Positions 1-11,670 of a DNA stretch of 64,000 nt are shown one piece after another. The notes beneath the pieces were generated by a model. That model did no database searches and was not told where the DNA came from. It was given only the letters and a program-made list of their open reading frames with translations. Where the stretch lies: the NCBI GenBank assembly GCA_030765065.1, contig CM060990.1, positions 456,652,321 through 456,716,320 of the forward strand, written 5' to 3'. The stretch comes from Deroplatys truncata. Taxonomy: Eukaryota; Arthropoda; Insecta; Mantodea; Mantidae. Position 1 is the stretch's first letter; each line of letters begins with the position of its first letter. Position numbers and translations under genes: made by a program.

Positions 1-277
1 CACTAGGAATGATATCCTTATATAAGCACTTATTCATCTTTACTTTGATGTAATACCGTATTAACCCTTCTTCAAGGAAATGTACGCCTCCTGGCCTTGA
101 TAACACTTTAGAAAACCGATTATTTTATGAGAGAACAACGATGTTGACACCTCAGAAATAATTGGCAGAATGAAGTCCAATGCCCGAGATCGTCGTATTT
201 ATAGAGGAGGCATGAACATTATAGATCAATTATATACTGAAATTTAATACTAAAATGGTGATTAAGCGTCTAAGGTC
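1..277. other. Unassigned AT-rich DNA
   Basis: I see no reading frame of note, repeat unit or RNA gene here. The stretch simply precedes the first minisatellite. Confidence 0.5.
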
Positions 278-299
278 CTATATTTCAATATGTGTTACA

Positions 300-620
300 C
301 AGATGTTCGGATGCATCCGTAGGTCTTCGCGCATGTTCATGTATTTAGAGAGGCGCGCAGAGATGTTCATGTGTGATTGTACGTATTCGTAGGTCTTCGT
401 ATAGCTTCGGGTGCTTGGGAGAAGTGAACGCGTGTATCTATGTCTTCGTAGGCCTTCGTGCAGGTTCGGGTGCATAGAGTGAGTAAGCGAAGTATTGCGA
501 GGATGCATGTATTGTTCGGTGGTGTTCGGGCGTCTCCGTACAGGTTTGCGAGTATTCATGTATTGTTTATAGGTTTACGTGTCGATTCGGGTGCTTGAAT
601 CGTGAGGGTGATGAACGATC
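300..620. repeat. Degenerate minisatellite with CGTAGGTCTTCG and TTCGGGTGC modules
   Basis: Short modules recur in the same order at irregular spacing of about 60-70 bp. CGTAGGTCTTCG-like starts lie near 318, 389 and 448, TTCGGGTGC near 405, 465 and 580, and TTCATGTATT-like motifs near 335 and 555. The stretch keeps many CpG dinucleotides. An open frame on the minus strand (278-559) is a by-product of the repeat and has no recognisable domain. Confidence 0.6.
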
Positions 621-677
621 CGTCTACCGAGCAAGGGACAAGTATCCTTGAGCAAGCATTCACCATACGCCGCGAAA

Positions 678-1190
678 CCTAGAAGCACAAAGATGAGAAT
701 GAAATAGAATGAAAGGGAAAAGAAATCGTGGTAGCATACACCACTCCGGCATTCGCTTGCAAACCAGCGAAAACCACGAAAAATCCAAGGCTAGAGTGAG
801 CGACCGACGGGAATCGATCCCGGGACCCTAGAAGTACACATAAAAGACGCATATGAAGTATACTGAACGGGAAAGGAAATCGTGGTAGCATCACTATTCC
901 GGCATTCGCATGCAGACCAGCGAAAACCACGAAAAATCCGAGGTGAGAGTGAGCGACCGACGGGAATCGATCCCGGGATCCTAGAGGTATACGTGTAAGA
1001 TGCAAATGAAATAGAATGAAAGGGAAAGGAAATCGGAATCGATGAGAAACCATTAGCATTCGGCTGTTGACCAGCGAAAACCGCTGGTAACCTAACGTCA
1101 GAGTGGCCGATCCTACGGGAATCGATCGCGGGACCTCCGAATGCAAACCACAGACGTTATCGCCTGAACCAATCCGTAAAAGCAGGTTTA
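678..1190 (-). repeat. tRNA-derived SINE (family C) with body amplified three times in tandem
   Basis: On the minus strand a tRNA-like head (A-box-like TGGTTCAGGCGATAAC near 1165-1180, B-box-like GATCGATTCCC near 1115) is followed by a body that is present three times. Unit starts on the plus strand are near 678, 828 and 980, a period of about 150 bp. Each unit repeats a B-box-like half (GGGAATCGATCCCGGGA), a GCGAATGC-type segment and a purine-rich tail with AGAATGAAAGGGAAA. The head and first body segment match the longer SINE at 25.5-26.04 kb. Open frames here are shadows of the repeat. Confidence 0.7.
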
Positions 1191-1838
1191 TCCCATACCA
1201 CGCGTGACAATACTCTACCTCCGCGATATGACGTCACACCTGGAGGCAGACTGTCTGGTCACAGTCCGACATGTTTAAACGCGATTCATTTCTACGAACC
1301 AGATCAATAAAGAAGTATTCTCACACGATTATTTAGACAGATGGTTCCATTCAATGTCTACCACACCCACCACCGCGGCCCATTACACCAAAGTATCATC
1401 ATTTGTATTATCATAATACTTTAGAAATAGCGTAGATTTTCTCCCCTATTTAAATAAATTCATGTATATACCCTATTATTTCATGTTTGCAATCCTTTAT
1501 CATTACTTTCTTTTCATCTTCCCCTCATCCACCAGAGAATCAGTACAGAATATGACATTTTTATACGCTTAATGTCTATTTATCAGAGAAAACTGCGCTT
1601 AATACCCATTTATTACAGAAAACAACATTTAATACGCAGTTATCACAGAAAACGGCTAAATTTTACCGAATAACGAGCAAAGTAATATTTTCCAGTTTTA
1701 ATCCGATTTTAAACTCGTAGAATCGTATTAGGAAATGCTTTAATAAATTTATTGTATTTTTACCTCTAAGTGTCTACACATCTTAAAGTCCCTGATCCCC
1801 GCTATTTGCATTTAGTCTAAAAACTTTCATATTTCATT
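1191..1838. other. Unassigned AT-rich DNA
   Basis: No open frame or clear repeat unit apart from three loosely similar phrases near 1560-1650 (TTAATRCNYATTTATCAGAGAAAA-like), which suggest a short degenerate tandem repeat of about 45 bp. Confidence 0.4.
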
Positions 1839-2350
1839 TTTACGGCCGCCTTTGTTAAAGCTAATGTCTTTCAAACCACGGGGAATTGAGAGCACAAAGA
1901 GAAGCCGACAACTGATAACAGTTAATGTGATATCCTTTGTTTCACGCCGCCGGCCACTGCCCCCTCCTTTGTGGCCTGGTCTGAATGTTGGATGGAGGAG
2001 AATTGGGACAATGGGCTATTGTCCTCCTCGTACTAGGACAAAGGGCTATTGTCCCCGTACACTGGCCACGCCCCGTCTTTGTGGACTAGTCCGAATGCCG
2101 CCCTGTAGAGGAGTACAAAAATAATCCATTGTCCTCGTACGGGGACAACGAGATATTGTTCTCGTTGCTAATGCCGGCGTTCGGAGTAGGCCATAAACGT
2201 GTTTTCACACCTGTCCTTTGTGTGCAATTCTGTCACGGCCCTCCAGAGACCCTGGACAATAGCGCATTGTCCTAATACGAGGACAATGTTCCATTGTTCC
2301 CATCGTTAAAGGCGGTGCCAGAATAGCACACAAAGCAGAGGTGTGAGACC
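1839..2350. repeat. Foldback-like repeat with ATTGTCC/GGACAAT modules
   Basis: The ends are inverted: GGCCGCCTTTGTTAAAG at about 1842 against CGTTAAAGGCGGTGCC at about 2305-2320. A second inverted pair joins CACACCTGTCCTTTGTGTGC (about 2207) and its near-complement around 2325-2350. The centre near 2250-2305 contains GGACAATAGCGCATTGTCC, itself palindromic. ATTGTCC or GGACAAT occurs many times in both orientations. This fits a non-autonomous foldback or TIR element. The family is not recognised. Confidence 0.55.
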
Positions 2351-2693
2351 ACTCTTCCACTGATTACATGATCAATCGGTGGTCTTTGTCACCTCAAGTC
2401 GACACCTTTACCCTACTGTGAGGTAATTAATTCGATTGCACACCATTTTAATTGGCGGTCTGTCACAAAAAGAATCTCTTATTACTACGTTAAATGCTGA
2501 TATCTCCTGAATGAAAACAGATAACTATGCGGTAAAGGGTGATACATCCTTAAAATGTGGCGCGTCATTGACGTATTGTTCCAAGTTGGCCTGGAGGTCC
2601 TGGGTTGAATACAGTGACATGAATACAAATACATCTTCGAATAACATCGAAAGTAATTAAGATAAAGACGTCGAATATCGATACGTCATCATT

Positions 2694-2810
2694 CGCTAGT
2701 TTCTTTGTAATGTATATTAAGACGCCTGGCGTCCTGACATCGAAATGGCATTACATTTTTATCATAAGCTAGTTTCTTTGTAATGCATATTTGACTACCT
2801 GTCGTCCTAA
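2694..2810 (+). repeat. Direct duplication of about 73 bp
   Basis: The phrase CTAGTTTCTTTGTAATG followed by YATATTNGAC and a GTCCT element occurs at about 2696 and again at about 2769, giving two tandem copies with point differences. Confidence 0.6.
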
Positions 2811-3415
2811 CGAATATGAGATCTCTTATATGAATTAAGAATACGTGAGTAAAATGTGAAGTTAGCGTAAATATCTAACTCCAAAAAAAAAAAAACACGC
2901 AGGACGCTGACGCGCCGTAAAGTGACATTTTTCGGGACGCGTGTCCTATAGCTCCGCTCTAGGTAGCGGTCTCCCGTATAATGATGTACTCTCAGATCTG
3001 CAGCTTGGTCGTAACGGTAGCCATCCTCCCCACCAGACGTCGAACAGTTTTTCGGCACCTATTTTCCGCTCTTTAGCGGTCACTGAGAGAAGGTGCAGTC
3101 ATCCGGGTCGCTTCCGGCTTGCTAATGTAAAAGGCAGAAATCGCCATCTTGGATTTTTAGCACATGAAGGCGGCCATGATAGGTCTTAAACGCGCGCTCG
3201 ACTTGAATTTTAAACAAATTTAAATCATGTATGTTTGTCTATAATAACTGATGGAACAGATGTATACAGTTTTAGACGGAGAGGGTATTTGACTACCTTG
3301 AAACCATGGATTGTGAAACATTATCTTTACCCTGTCAACCATATATGTCGCTCTACTCACAACAAATAGATGTTGGGAAATTTAGAGATGAGGCTAATAG
3401 CAAAATCATTTTACT
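2811..3415. other. Unassigned, relatively CpG-rich stretch
   Basis: From about 2900 to 3190 the sequence is noticeably richer in CpG than its surroundings and contains overlapping short open frames on both strands (2807-3058 minus, 2941-3189 plus). Neither shows a recognisable domain. A 13-A run lies at about 2883-2895. Confidence 0.35.
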
Positions 3416-3682
3416 TTTGTTGGACTACGACCTAAGATGTGCGCCTTAGATATTCAAGGCTCGATGATAAAAATGATTAAAGGCATAAAACGCAGTGCAA
3501 TTACGCAGTACATTACATTTGACCGATATATAGACTGTCTTAAAACCCGTGAAATCATCAGAACGTCCATGAATCTGATCGTGTCCTGGGAGCATGCTGT
3601 TAGCACAGTGCAACTGAATAAAATCACATTGACTCCGTTTGATGACAAAAGAGTTATGTGTATACACCTAGCAGACACATGA
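3416..3682 (+). pseudogene. Fragment resembling the C-terminus of a Maverick/Polinton-type DNA polymerase B
   Basis: The plus-strand frame opens with FVGLRPKM and continues through KGIKRSAI, a Y..CL segment and TPFDDKR before ending in ADT and a stop. This order (glycine-leucine-arginine-proline-lysine-methionine, then KGIKK-like, then a DDKR near the end) is what I recall from the C-terminal tail of protein-primed B-family polymerases of Maverick/Polinton elements and related adintovirus-like insertions. Catalytic polymerase motifs are absent upstream, where the frame is closed by a stop (TAG near 3396). The usual residues after DDKR are also missing. It is a short decayed remnant with no visible partner genes nearby. 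The identification rests on pattern memory only. Confidence 0.5.
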
Positions 3683-3913
3683 GGAATAAAGAAGAATAAG
3701 AAGATGGAAGGGGAGGCGTTAACCCTGCCATTAGGTGCAATCTTAGTGCTAGTCTGAAGCCTAGATAAAGGCGGAGAGGCGCCTACAACGAACTAATATA
3801 AAGGTATGTTGATGTAAAACTTTTCAATTAAGACACTCAAGTAATAAAACCGGAATAAAACGCCGCAATTTCACTAAAAGAAACTCGAGGTTATCTCTGG
3901 TTAGGGAGATTAG

Positions 3914-4345
3914 GTGGTGTTACGTCTTGTTACGTTTCTGGTTACGTCATGTCACAGGCTGTTACGTCATGTTACGTGGTTATGATAGGTGGTTACATGG
4001 TTGTTACGTACTTATGTTACGCCCCGTCACGGGGTTATGTAATTATGTAACGTGGTGTTACGTGGTTATGTTACGTCTTGTCACGTGGTTACGTGCCTAT
4101 GTTACGCGGTGTTACGTCTTGTTTCGTGGTTACGTCTTTATGTTACGTGGTGCTACATGGTTATGATACATGTTGTGACGTAGTTATGATACGTGGTGTT
4201 ACGTCTTGTTACGTGATGTTACGTTGTCTTATGTTGTTACGTACCTATGTTACGTCTTGTCACGTAGTTATGATTCGTGGTGTTACGTCTTGTCACGTGG
4301 TTACGTACTCATGTTACGTAGTGTGACGTCTTGTTACGTTGGTTA
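3914..4345 (+). repeat. GTTACGT-rich degenerate tandem array
   Basis: About 430 bp are built almost entirely from short words such as GTTACGTGGT, GTTACGTCTTGT and TTATGTTACGT. The internal phrase GTTACGTCTTGTCACGTGGTTACGT recurs in whole or part with variable spacing. CpG is preserved in nearly every unit. Open frames on the plus strand (3927-4166 and 4078-4326) are repeat translations and not genes. Confidence 0.8.
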
Positions 4346-5029
4346 GGTTAGATGATAGGATTGAATAGACAATGAGAAGTCAAGTTAGGGATAGGTTAGA
4401 GCGTTCGGTGTGGGGTTAGTTTAGAATACTTCTATATAGCTTCACTGTAAACCGATATACTGTTTATCACTCTCCGTCTCGCACACTAACTGTTTAACAT
4501 GTCAGAGGTTCGTAAGATTTAGAAAGAAAGTGTTGTAACGTTGGATAAGAAATATTTATAATCTAATTACTCGCTATGTTACCATGAATACCAGTGACGC
4601 TATCTGAATTGCCTGTTAAAATGACTTAAATACCTGTGATACTACACGAATAATGCGAAATTACCTTAAATACCTCTGGTACCAATCGCTGCTCTGAATT
4701 ACCACGAACACTTGTGAGACTAACCGGTTTTCCCTACATATATACGATACTGTCCGAATTACTCTATATTAATCAATCAAAAATACTTAATTGGAATAAT
4801 TGTATTCACCGATCGACGACCAGCGTCCAACCGTTTAGAGGCACGATGCCGGGACGTTAGCAGTATAAATCCTTGATTTTGTTTCAATAGCGTTAGATGA
4901 TGTTATGCATGGACGAACATAACCTGATTGATTGGCACAGATATTTTAGAACTTTAGCGCCGAAGGACTTCACCCTCAGTGTCGAGAAACTAGCTCCAAA
5001 TGGTATCAAACCGTTTGTAAACTTTAATT
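4346..5029. other. Unassigned stretch
   Basis: Between 4560 and 4800 loosely repeated phrases (GAATTACC..GAATACCTGTGA) suggest an old short tandem repeat. No coding potential or other element is visible. Confidence 0.35.
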
Positions 5030-6310
5030 GGCGGTGTCTTTATGACCTAAATCTCTTCCTCCTTTAACTCTGTCTATCCTAGCATCTTTCCACGTTTCCC
5101 CTTTCTTTTCCGTATAAAGCGTATCCCTCCCGCCTTGAGCATCTGTCTAGCCTAACATCTCTCCTTGGTTCCCTACCTGTATAAGCCTTCATTCCCCCTC
5201 CTTCAGTATCTGTCTAGCTTATCGTCTCTCGCTGTTTCACATAAATTCCCCATATAAACGTATACTGTATTCCTCAACCTCTGTTCAGACTAGCACCTCT
5301 CCTCGTATTCCCCACTTCCCTCATATAAAGCGCATTGCCCTCCTTCAACTCTCTCCTAACATAGGATCTCTCTCCGTTTCCCCCCACATAAACCTATACC
5401 CTACTCCTCAACCTCTATATAACCTAATACCTCTCCTCGTATTGCCTACCTGTATCATATAAAGGGCGTTCCCCTCCTTCAGCCCTGCTCTACCTTGGAT
5501 CTCTCCTAGTTTTCCCTATCTCTCCCATATAAACGTATTTTCCTCCTTGAACGTTCCTCCAACCTAGCTACTCTCATCGTTTTCCTCCGCTCCCTATATA
5601 AACGCATACTCTACCATTTAAACCCTCCTAGACTAATACCTCTCCTCGGTTTGCTATCTCTCCCATATTAAGTCATATTCAACCCTTCAAGCCCTGTCTA
5701 TTCTAGCATGTCTCCTCGTATTTCCTATTTCTCCCGTATAAAGCGTATCACTCCCTCCTTCAGCATATCTCTAGCCCAGCAGCTCTCTTTGGTTTCCTAC
5801 CTCACCTGTATAAACCTACATTTCCCTCCTTCAGTATCTGTCTAGCCTATCAACTCTTCCCGTTTCCCACATATTCCCTATATAAATACATACTGTACTC
5901 CTCAACCTCTGTCTAGAGTAGCAGCTCTCCTCGTATTCCCCCCTCTCTCATATAAAGCGCATTGATCCTCCTTCAGCTCCTGCTCTAGCACGGATCTCTA
6001 CTCGTATTCCGTATCTCTCCCATATAAACGCATTTTCCTCCTTGAAGACTTACTCAACATAACATCTGCCTTCGTTTTCCTCGTCTCTCCATATAAACGC
6101 ATACTCCATACCTCAAACTCTGCCTAGCCTAGCATTTTTGCTCGTATTCCCTATCTCTCTCATATAAAGCGCATTCTCCTCCTTCAAACCCTGTCTAGGC
6201 TAGCATCGACCCTCGTATTCCCTATCTCTCCCATATAACCGCATTTTCCTCCTTGAACCGTCGCATCTACCTCGTTTTCCCTATCCTTTCCCATATAAAC
6301 GTAAAGGTGG
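5030..6310 (+). repeat. Minisatellite of about 70-bp units with a TATAAA core
   Basis: The pattern CTCTCCTCGTATTCCCTA, CTCTCCCATATAAA(G)CG, CATTCTCCTCCTTCAA, CCTGTCTAGCCTAGC repeats with many point and length changes. Cores of the type CCATATAAACG lie at about 5527, 6024, 6092 and 6295, with relatives (CATATTAAG, CGTATAAAGCG, TCATATAAAGCG) near 5665, 5738 and 6161. The local period where units are regular is 65-75 bp, so the array holds about 17-18 units. Strand composition is strongly pyrimidine-biased. No coding frame is present. Confidence 0.8.
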
Positions 6311-6816
6311 CCCAGCTCCCCCTATAATACTCTACTTATGCACAATCCGCATAGCACCAGATCATAGTGTTCCTGTAGCCAATATAATGCTATAGGTATT
6401 ATTATTCGCAGTTTTGGTCATTTTAAGTATTCATTTGTTTTTTAGATTGCATTTATACATAAAAAGGGAAATAACTCCCTCGTTTTAAACTGTCAAAGAT
6501 ATCGTTCTGATAATCCTGTACAGTAACTGGGATTGATGTTCATTATAAGTTGCATACAGCCGCAGGTTGCGTAAAACCAATTATGAGAGATCAGTGGATC
6601 ACGAGGCACAGTGATATGGTAAAACTGGTAGAGAAATGGTTTTTCTGTTTAATCAAAAAATCATATTCTACAGGATGTGACTTCTGTCTCGATCTATTAA
6701 ACTTATGCCTTTCCCATATTCCCAGGTAGTGGTGTATAGATGAATTTGTGCTGCGTGAGCCGGAGCGTATATCACTTATGACGGTATTTTCGTACTTACT
6801 ATCAACAGTTCAATTT
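6311..6816. other. Unassigned stretch
   Basis: No open frame, tandem unit or RNA-like structure that I can support. Confidence 0.4.
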
Positions 6817-7688
6817 TTACTTTCTCTACTACGTATAGTAAGTAGGGGAAGTATTGTATTCCACCCAAGATTTCGATACCGAGATTTCACCGGAAATATA
6901 TGCTTTGAGACCCCCTGAATCTAATAAAAGCATTTTTGGAAAATATGGCCGTGTGTGGGTCTGTGTGTCTGAGTTTGTGTGTGTGTCTGTGTGTGTGTCT
7001 TTGAACAGCATAACTCAGAAATGAACACTCGGATAAACACCAAACTTGGTATTTAGGTTCAGTATCTTTAAGAGATGAGACACGAAGGTTTTCAAGAAAA
7101 TCCCCCCACGCCAGATTACCCTTTACATGTAACATTTTTCGAAAATTTTAATTTTCTGAAAAATGGCTGTAACGATTTTGATTAAAATATCATTATGTTA
7201 AAGATATTTTCATGACAAATGAAATGTATATCTCGAATTTTCTGGGATTGTCTCCAAAAGTATTCTTCATTATGAACGACTTTTGCATAACTGGTAAACC
7301 ATAAGAGATAAACAAAATTTTACTACACAAAAAATGTAGATCGCATTAAAATACACAATTTATGTCATATACATTTTTTTTTGTTGACCGAACCATTTTC
7401 GAGATATTGCTTGTTATTCCGTTAACTTTTCCAATACCTTCTCTTAAATGGGAATTCGTTATTCATTTTTTTACGTACTGGACATGCAAAGAGAATGGAA
7501 TGCGCTACATAGCAACCAGCTCTTTAAAGATTTGACTGTTGCTTAAGGTCTACCATATTCCCCTTGCACCTACAAGAAAATTAGCAATAAGATTAACATC
7601 TCGATACATGAAGCATATGGAGAATAAGCGTTTGTAAAAATAGTTTGTACAAGAGTAGAGAAAGTCATGTAAGTGTAACACATCAGAT
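6817..7688 (-). mobile_element. Repeat family H, copy 1 (HINE-like non-autonomous element)
   Basis: On the minus strand it runs from TCTGATGTGTTACA at 7688 to GTAGAGAAAGTAAAA at 6817. It shares ordered segments with the copies at 23.5, 40.3, 41.7, 48.7 and 62.7 kb. These are a 5' end carrying ACTTTCTCTAC, a GAGATAAACCTTTGC segment, a central block ending in an AAATTTT run, TTTTCTTGAAAATCTTCGTGTC, a (CA)n microsatellite (here GT on the plus strand, about 6951-7000), then CCGGTGAAATCTCGGTATC and a terminal CTACTACGTA..GTAGAG hairpin. Open frames within it are not conserved between copies. Confidence 0.7.
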
Positions 7689-10600
7689 TTTTTTATTACA
7701 GTCGCCGAATAGAGTATGGGTAAAGTTATCCAGAGTAAAGTTATGCCAGAGGATAACGTCGATTACCATGCAAACGTTCATAAACGCATTTAGTTATTAG
7801 AATAGATAATAGGCTCCTATCTAATTATTTCCAGAACTTGTAATTTTGTGCACTTCACAGTCAAATAAGTAATTTCCGGAGATTTCAATTGGTCAAGCAG
7901 TGCATTACAGAAGTAACTGACTCTAAATTCTTGAACAACTAAACATCTCCTTTCCCATTTCCAATTATGTTTATCTCACCACACGATTAGAGCATAAAGG
8001 AAAAATACATAAGCCAGTGTGAGCAAACTCCATGCTCTGTGACGTCGGAGAGAAACACTCCTCTGGCTCTCTGCTCTATGAAAGGGTCTTAGTGAGAAGT
8101 AAAAGGTAGGTGAGACAGAGCAAAGTTACGGTATAGGTGTGACTAGCGGGGTAAGGGGAATATGTGTTGAACTTTGTAGCTGCCTGGTTGTAAGACACAA
8201 AGACCATTCCCGCCTTCCCACGAACTTCTTGCCTTCAAACCCCCTAAACGGTTTATATCATGCGACTGTGCTACGTCACACACAATTAAGTTGGCTCACT
8301 ATGGCGTGAAATACTCTTCTAAACACTTATTACAATTGCATTTGACAGCACATTACGTCTATCGCATTCAGTATTAATTATGTCCTTCAGTTTGCAGAAC
8401 ATAAACATTTAAAAAATAAATAAGTTTAGAATACTATAACTTTTTGAGCCACCGCGACCGCTAGCTAAATACGGCGTGTCCCCCCAGTAGTTTATAACTG
8501 TTCTTGTTGCGCGTAATCATTTACTATACAGTCATCTGGATCCCAATATCACTCCAAAAAGCGCAGTGTTGTTTACATACCGAAAGGTTGACGCAATAGA
8601 TACATCCTGTATACGAACAAGTAAATTTGAAGTTATAAATCGAATCGTTAACTTCAAACGACAGGCAGAGCGCAACTTTTTATTGTAGAAAATTTGGTGG
8701 ATGGTTGTGTAGGTAAGAGAGAGAGGGGGGGCCTTAAAATACTCGAAAATTGCTATAAAGACTAGTATTTCGAAACAGGCTGCAATTATGACTGAAACAT
8801 CGCTGGAATAAAGCCCACATCATCTGATCCAAAAGTTTCTAAATTATTTTTCTGGAATAAATATCCTTATTTTCATACGCAGGAATAAAAGCAAGCGTTT
8901 AAAAGCTGGCAGTAAGATAATTTTACCTTCTCCGCCAACATCCAGCGTATGACGAGGTATTCCAGCAATTAAAAGCTATTCTACGCAGAAACAAGAGTTA
9001 GCGAAGGGCTTAGCTTACAAGCAGAAAATCCGTGACGGAATAACCATCCTGAAATTTTAACCCCATGATCTGTATCACACTCACCTGAAACCCAAAAAAG
9101 GGATGCTGTAATTATCAGTAATATGGTTTAGACTGTAATTCTCGTTTACGACTGAACAACGTTTGATAGGCTATTTACATGCTAGGGTTTTTTCCTATCG
9201 GAAACATTGATGCAAATATTGCGTTTAAACAAAATCAAAGCTAATGAATACAGCGTTACTGTTACTACGCTCTTTCTTGCAATCTCTCTCTCACACCCTC
9301 ATTTCCTCTGCCTCCTACCCCTTTTTGCTCGTTTGCTCCACATGTAGGACCTCCGGCAGATTATACTTTTTTTAGATTCAATTAAAATGAACATGAATAT
9401 GCATGAGAATTACTGAAAAAAATATCTCGGAAGCAATTATTTACAACGCATTTGGTGTGATCCCTAGTGCTCCAGAGACCAAAATACCCGTCCCTACAGG
9501 ATGTAGGGAAAGCAGAGCAGGTCATCGCTTCACCTCTGCCTACGAGCAGGACGACAAAAGTAAAAATTATGTGAAGTCTTAAAGTGAGCAACAGGGAAAG
9601 CAGTATAAATCTACATGCATTTGGGTTTTTAAATGTTTTTAAACTTAATATGTTTTATGTAAGGTAACATAAACATGAAATCTAATGAAATGTTGCAATA
9701 TGTTTTGATAATATTTAGTAAACAGTTTTTATGTATTGGATATCTCTGTCACTTGAGGCTTTTACATTGGGCCCTCAATATTTTCAATGGTTGTTGAAAA
9801 AACACGTGCAAAATATATTAATAAATGCTTTTATTGGCTTTCTGTTTTTCTGTTATTTAAAACACAGTATATAGCGCTTCTCGTAAAGATTCTTAACGGC
9901 GATCTATTAATTTTATTTTATATACCTACTTCTACTATTACTATCATTAATGCTATTACTAAATAATAAGTAACTATTTAGGGTAATGCTGCAAATTCCA
10001 TGGCTTTATTATTTCGTGATCAAGTAATTCCAAACATCTGCTTGCAATTGTTAGGTGATGTAGTAACTTCCATTTCCATAGTTCCCATTTCATCAGTGTT
10101 AAACCATGTCAATCTGTAATCCGTTTTCGCAGGAACTACCGAATGGATTTCAATGAACTGTGCAGTTTTCTTGAACTAGTAATTATAAAGGGTACAGATC
10201 GTCAGTGAATTTGTATCTCTATATTCTGAGGGAATGCCTGATTTTATTCTCCCAATTCGCACGCCTTTCTCTAGGATTTTTTTTATAAAATGTTAGTGAA
10301 CTGAACTAAAAAATGCCATTACCATGATCGAAGAATTGTGCTTGCAAGTGTAACTATGTTGTAATACCTACAAATGGTTCATTCTACTATCTCCAATAAC
10401 TAATGAGCCTGCATTCATTACATATAATGTTTTCTGGAGGGTACATTGGGACCGCCAGAATCGTGATCAGGGTCATCACCTATTCCTATTTTCTTCCTTT
10501 TTGTCTCCTTGGACTGCCGCAGAACAACTGTTATTCTGACTTGGTAATTCCTATACAAGAGGTATACTAATCATTTCATGATTTTCCCTAAACTTTTTTC

Positions 10601-11670
10601 AGATAACACCACTGCTTTGAACTGTGGCTTTCCTTGATATTTGCATTTCGTTTGTTTCGTTTCAGCTTCGTCATTGTACGAATACTCACACACACAAACA
10701 CACAAATCACTATAAACAATAGAGCCTATAGCATGCCAAAATTTTAAAGAAGTTTATAACTTTCCCATAGCAAGGGAAAATAAAAGAAGCTTTAGTTTAT
10801 GGGCTAAAGGGTACATGCAACTCCCCTGTCATATGAAGCGATAATTCCACAACAGAAAAGCAAATTCCCTAAAACTGCAATTCCAATACAACCAGATATA
10901 TTCGCAACTTCGGGAAAGGGTGCCCAATAATACTACAGAAACACAATTATCAATAAAACGGAAGAAAAATGCTGTTTAGAAAATTTATGATTAAAGTACA
11001 ATAAAAACGCATGCATATTTGTGAAAAAATATATCAAAGCTTGTTTTTAAATTTCGGCTTACCCTCTTAATTTGAAGCTAATTTATCTCATTGTGTCTAC
11101 AACATATTCTGTGACTGTAGTGTCATAGGTCGGAACACTGTTAGAATATAGGTACGTTGTCTACTGTGTACTATTATTTATTAACTCCACAAATTTGGGT
11201 AGGTTTATCCCATAAGTTCATGTTTCTCCACGGTGTTTCGTGATTTGCCTAATAATTTTAACGCAGGATTACGTTGATCACCTTACATTACAGGCATTCC
11301 TGAAAGGCAGCATACATACATACATAACCATTTCTGCGGCGTGGTTCACTCCAACTAGTTACTAAGCTAATGCGAAGTCATATACTATAGGCGCTAGGCT
11401 CTTGAAATTGAACGCTGGAAATAGAGGGACATCAAACATGCACGTTAATGAACATGTTGCAATCACCTCAAGAACCTCTGCTACAAGCTCATGAATGTGT
11501 GAAACATAATATCACGAGAGGCCTGACATAATATATAAAATAAATTGTATTACATTAATAAGGAAAAAGTATTAAGAGATATGGCAATGTGTTGTAAGCA
11601 TCTCGTGGCAGTAATAGATGAATCTATTATTGCAGCTTTTTAAGTATTTATTTAAGGTTACAGAACTCAA
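7689..11670. other. About 4 kb without a supportable gene or element
   Basis: AT-rich DNA with only short stop-delimited frames. A G run (AGAGAGAGGGGGGGCC) lies near 8718 and pyrimidine-rich sequence near 9275-9340. A few CACACAAA repeats lie near 10690, and CATA repeats near 11313. A short phrase around 10135-10190 reads on the plus strand like a decayed Harbinger-type transposase start, but it is too short to call. Confidence 0.4.

Noticed and set aside
278-1146. Minus-strand open frames of 93 and 155 codons
   Set aside because: They are reading frames through a minisatellite and a tandem SINE and are explained by the repeats.
3927-4326. Cys/Tyr-rich proteins encoded by the GTTACGT array
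   Set aside because: These are direct translations of the tandem repeat.
10130-10230. Harbinger transposase start (RRNYRMDFNELCSFLELV)
   Set aside because: Only about 20 codons look similar, stops follow, and no DDE motifs or TIRs were seen nearby.
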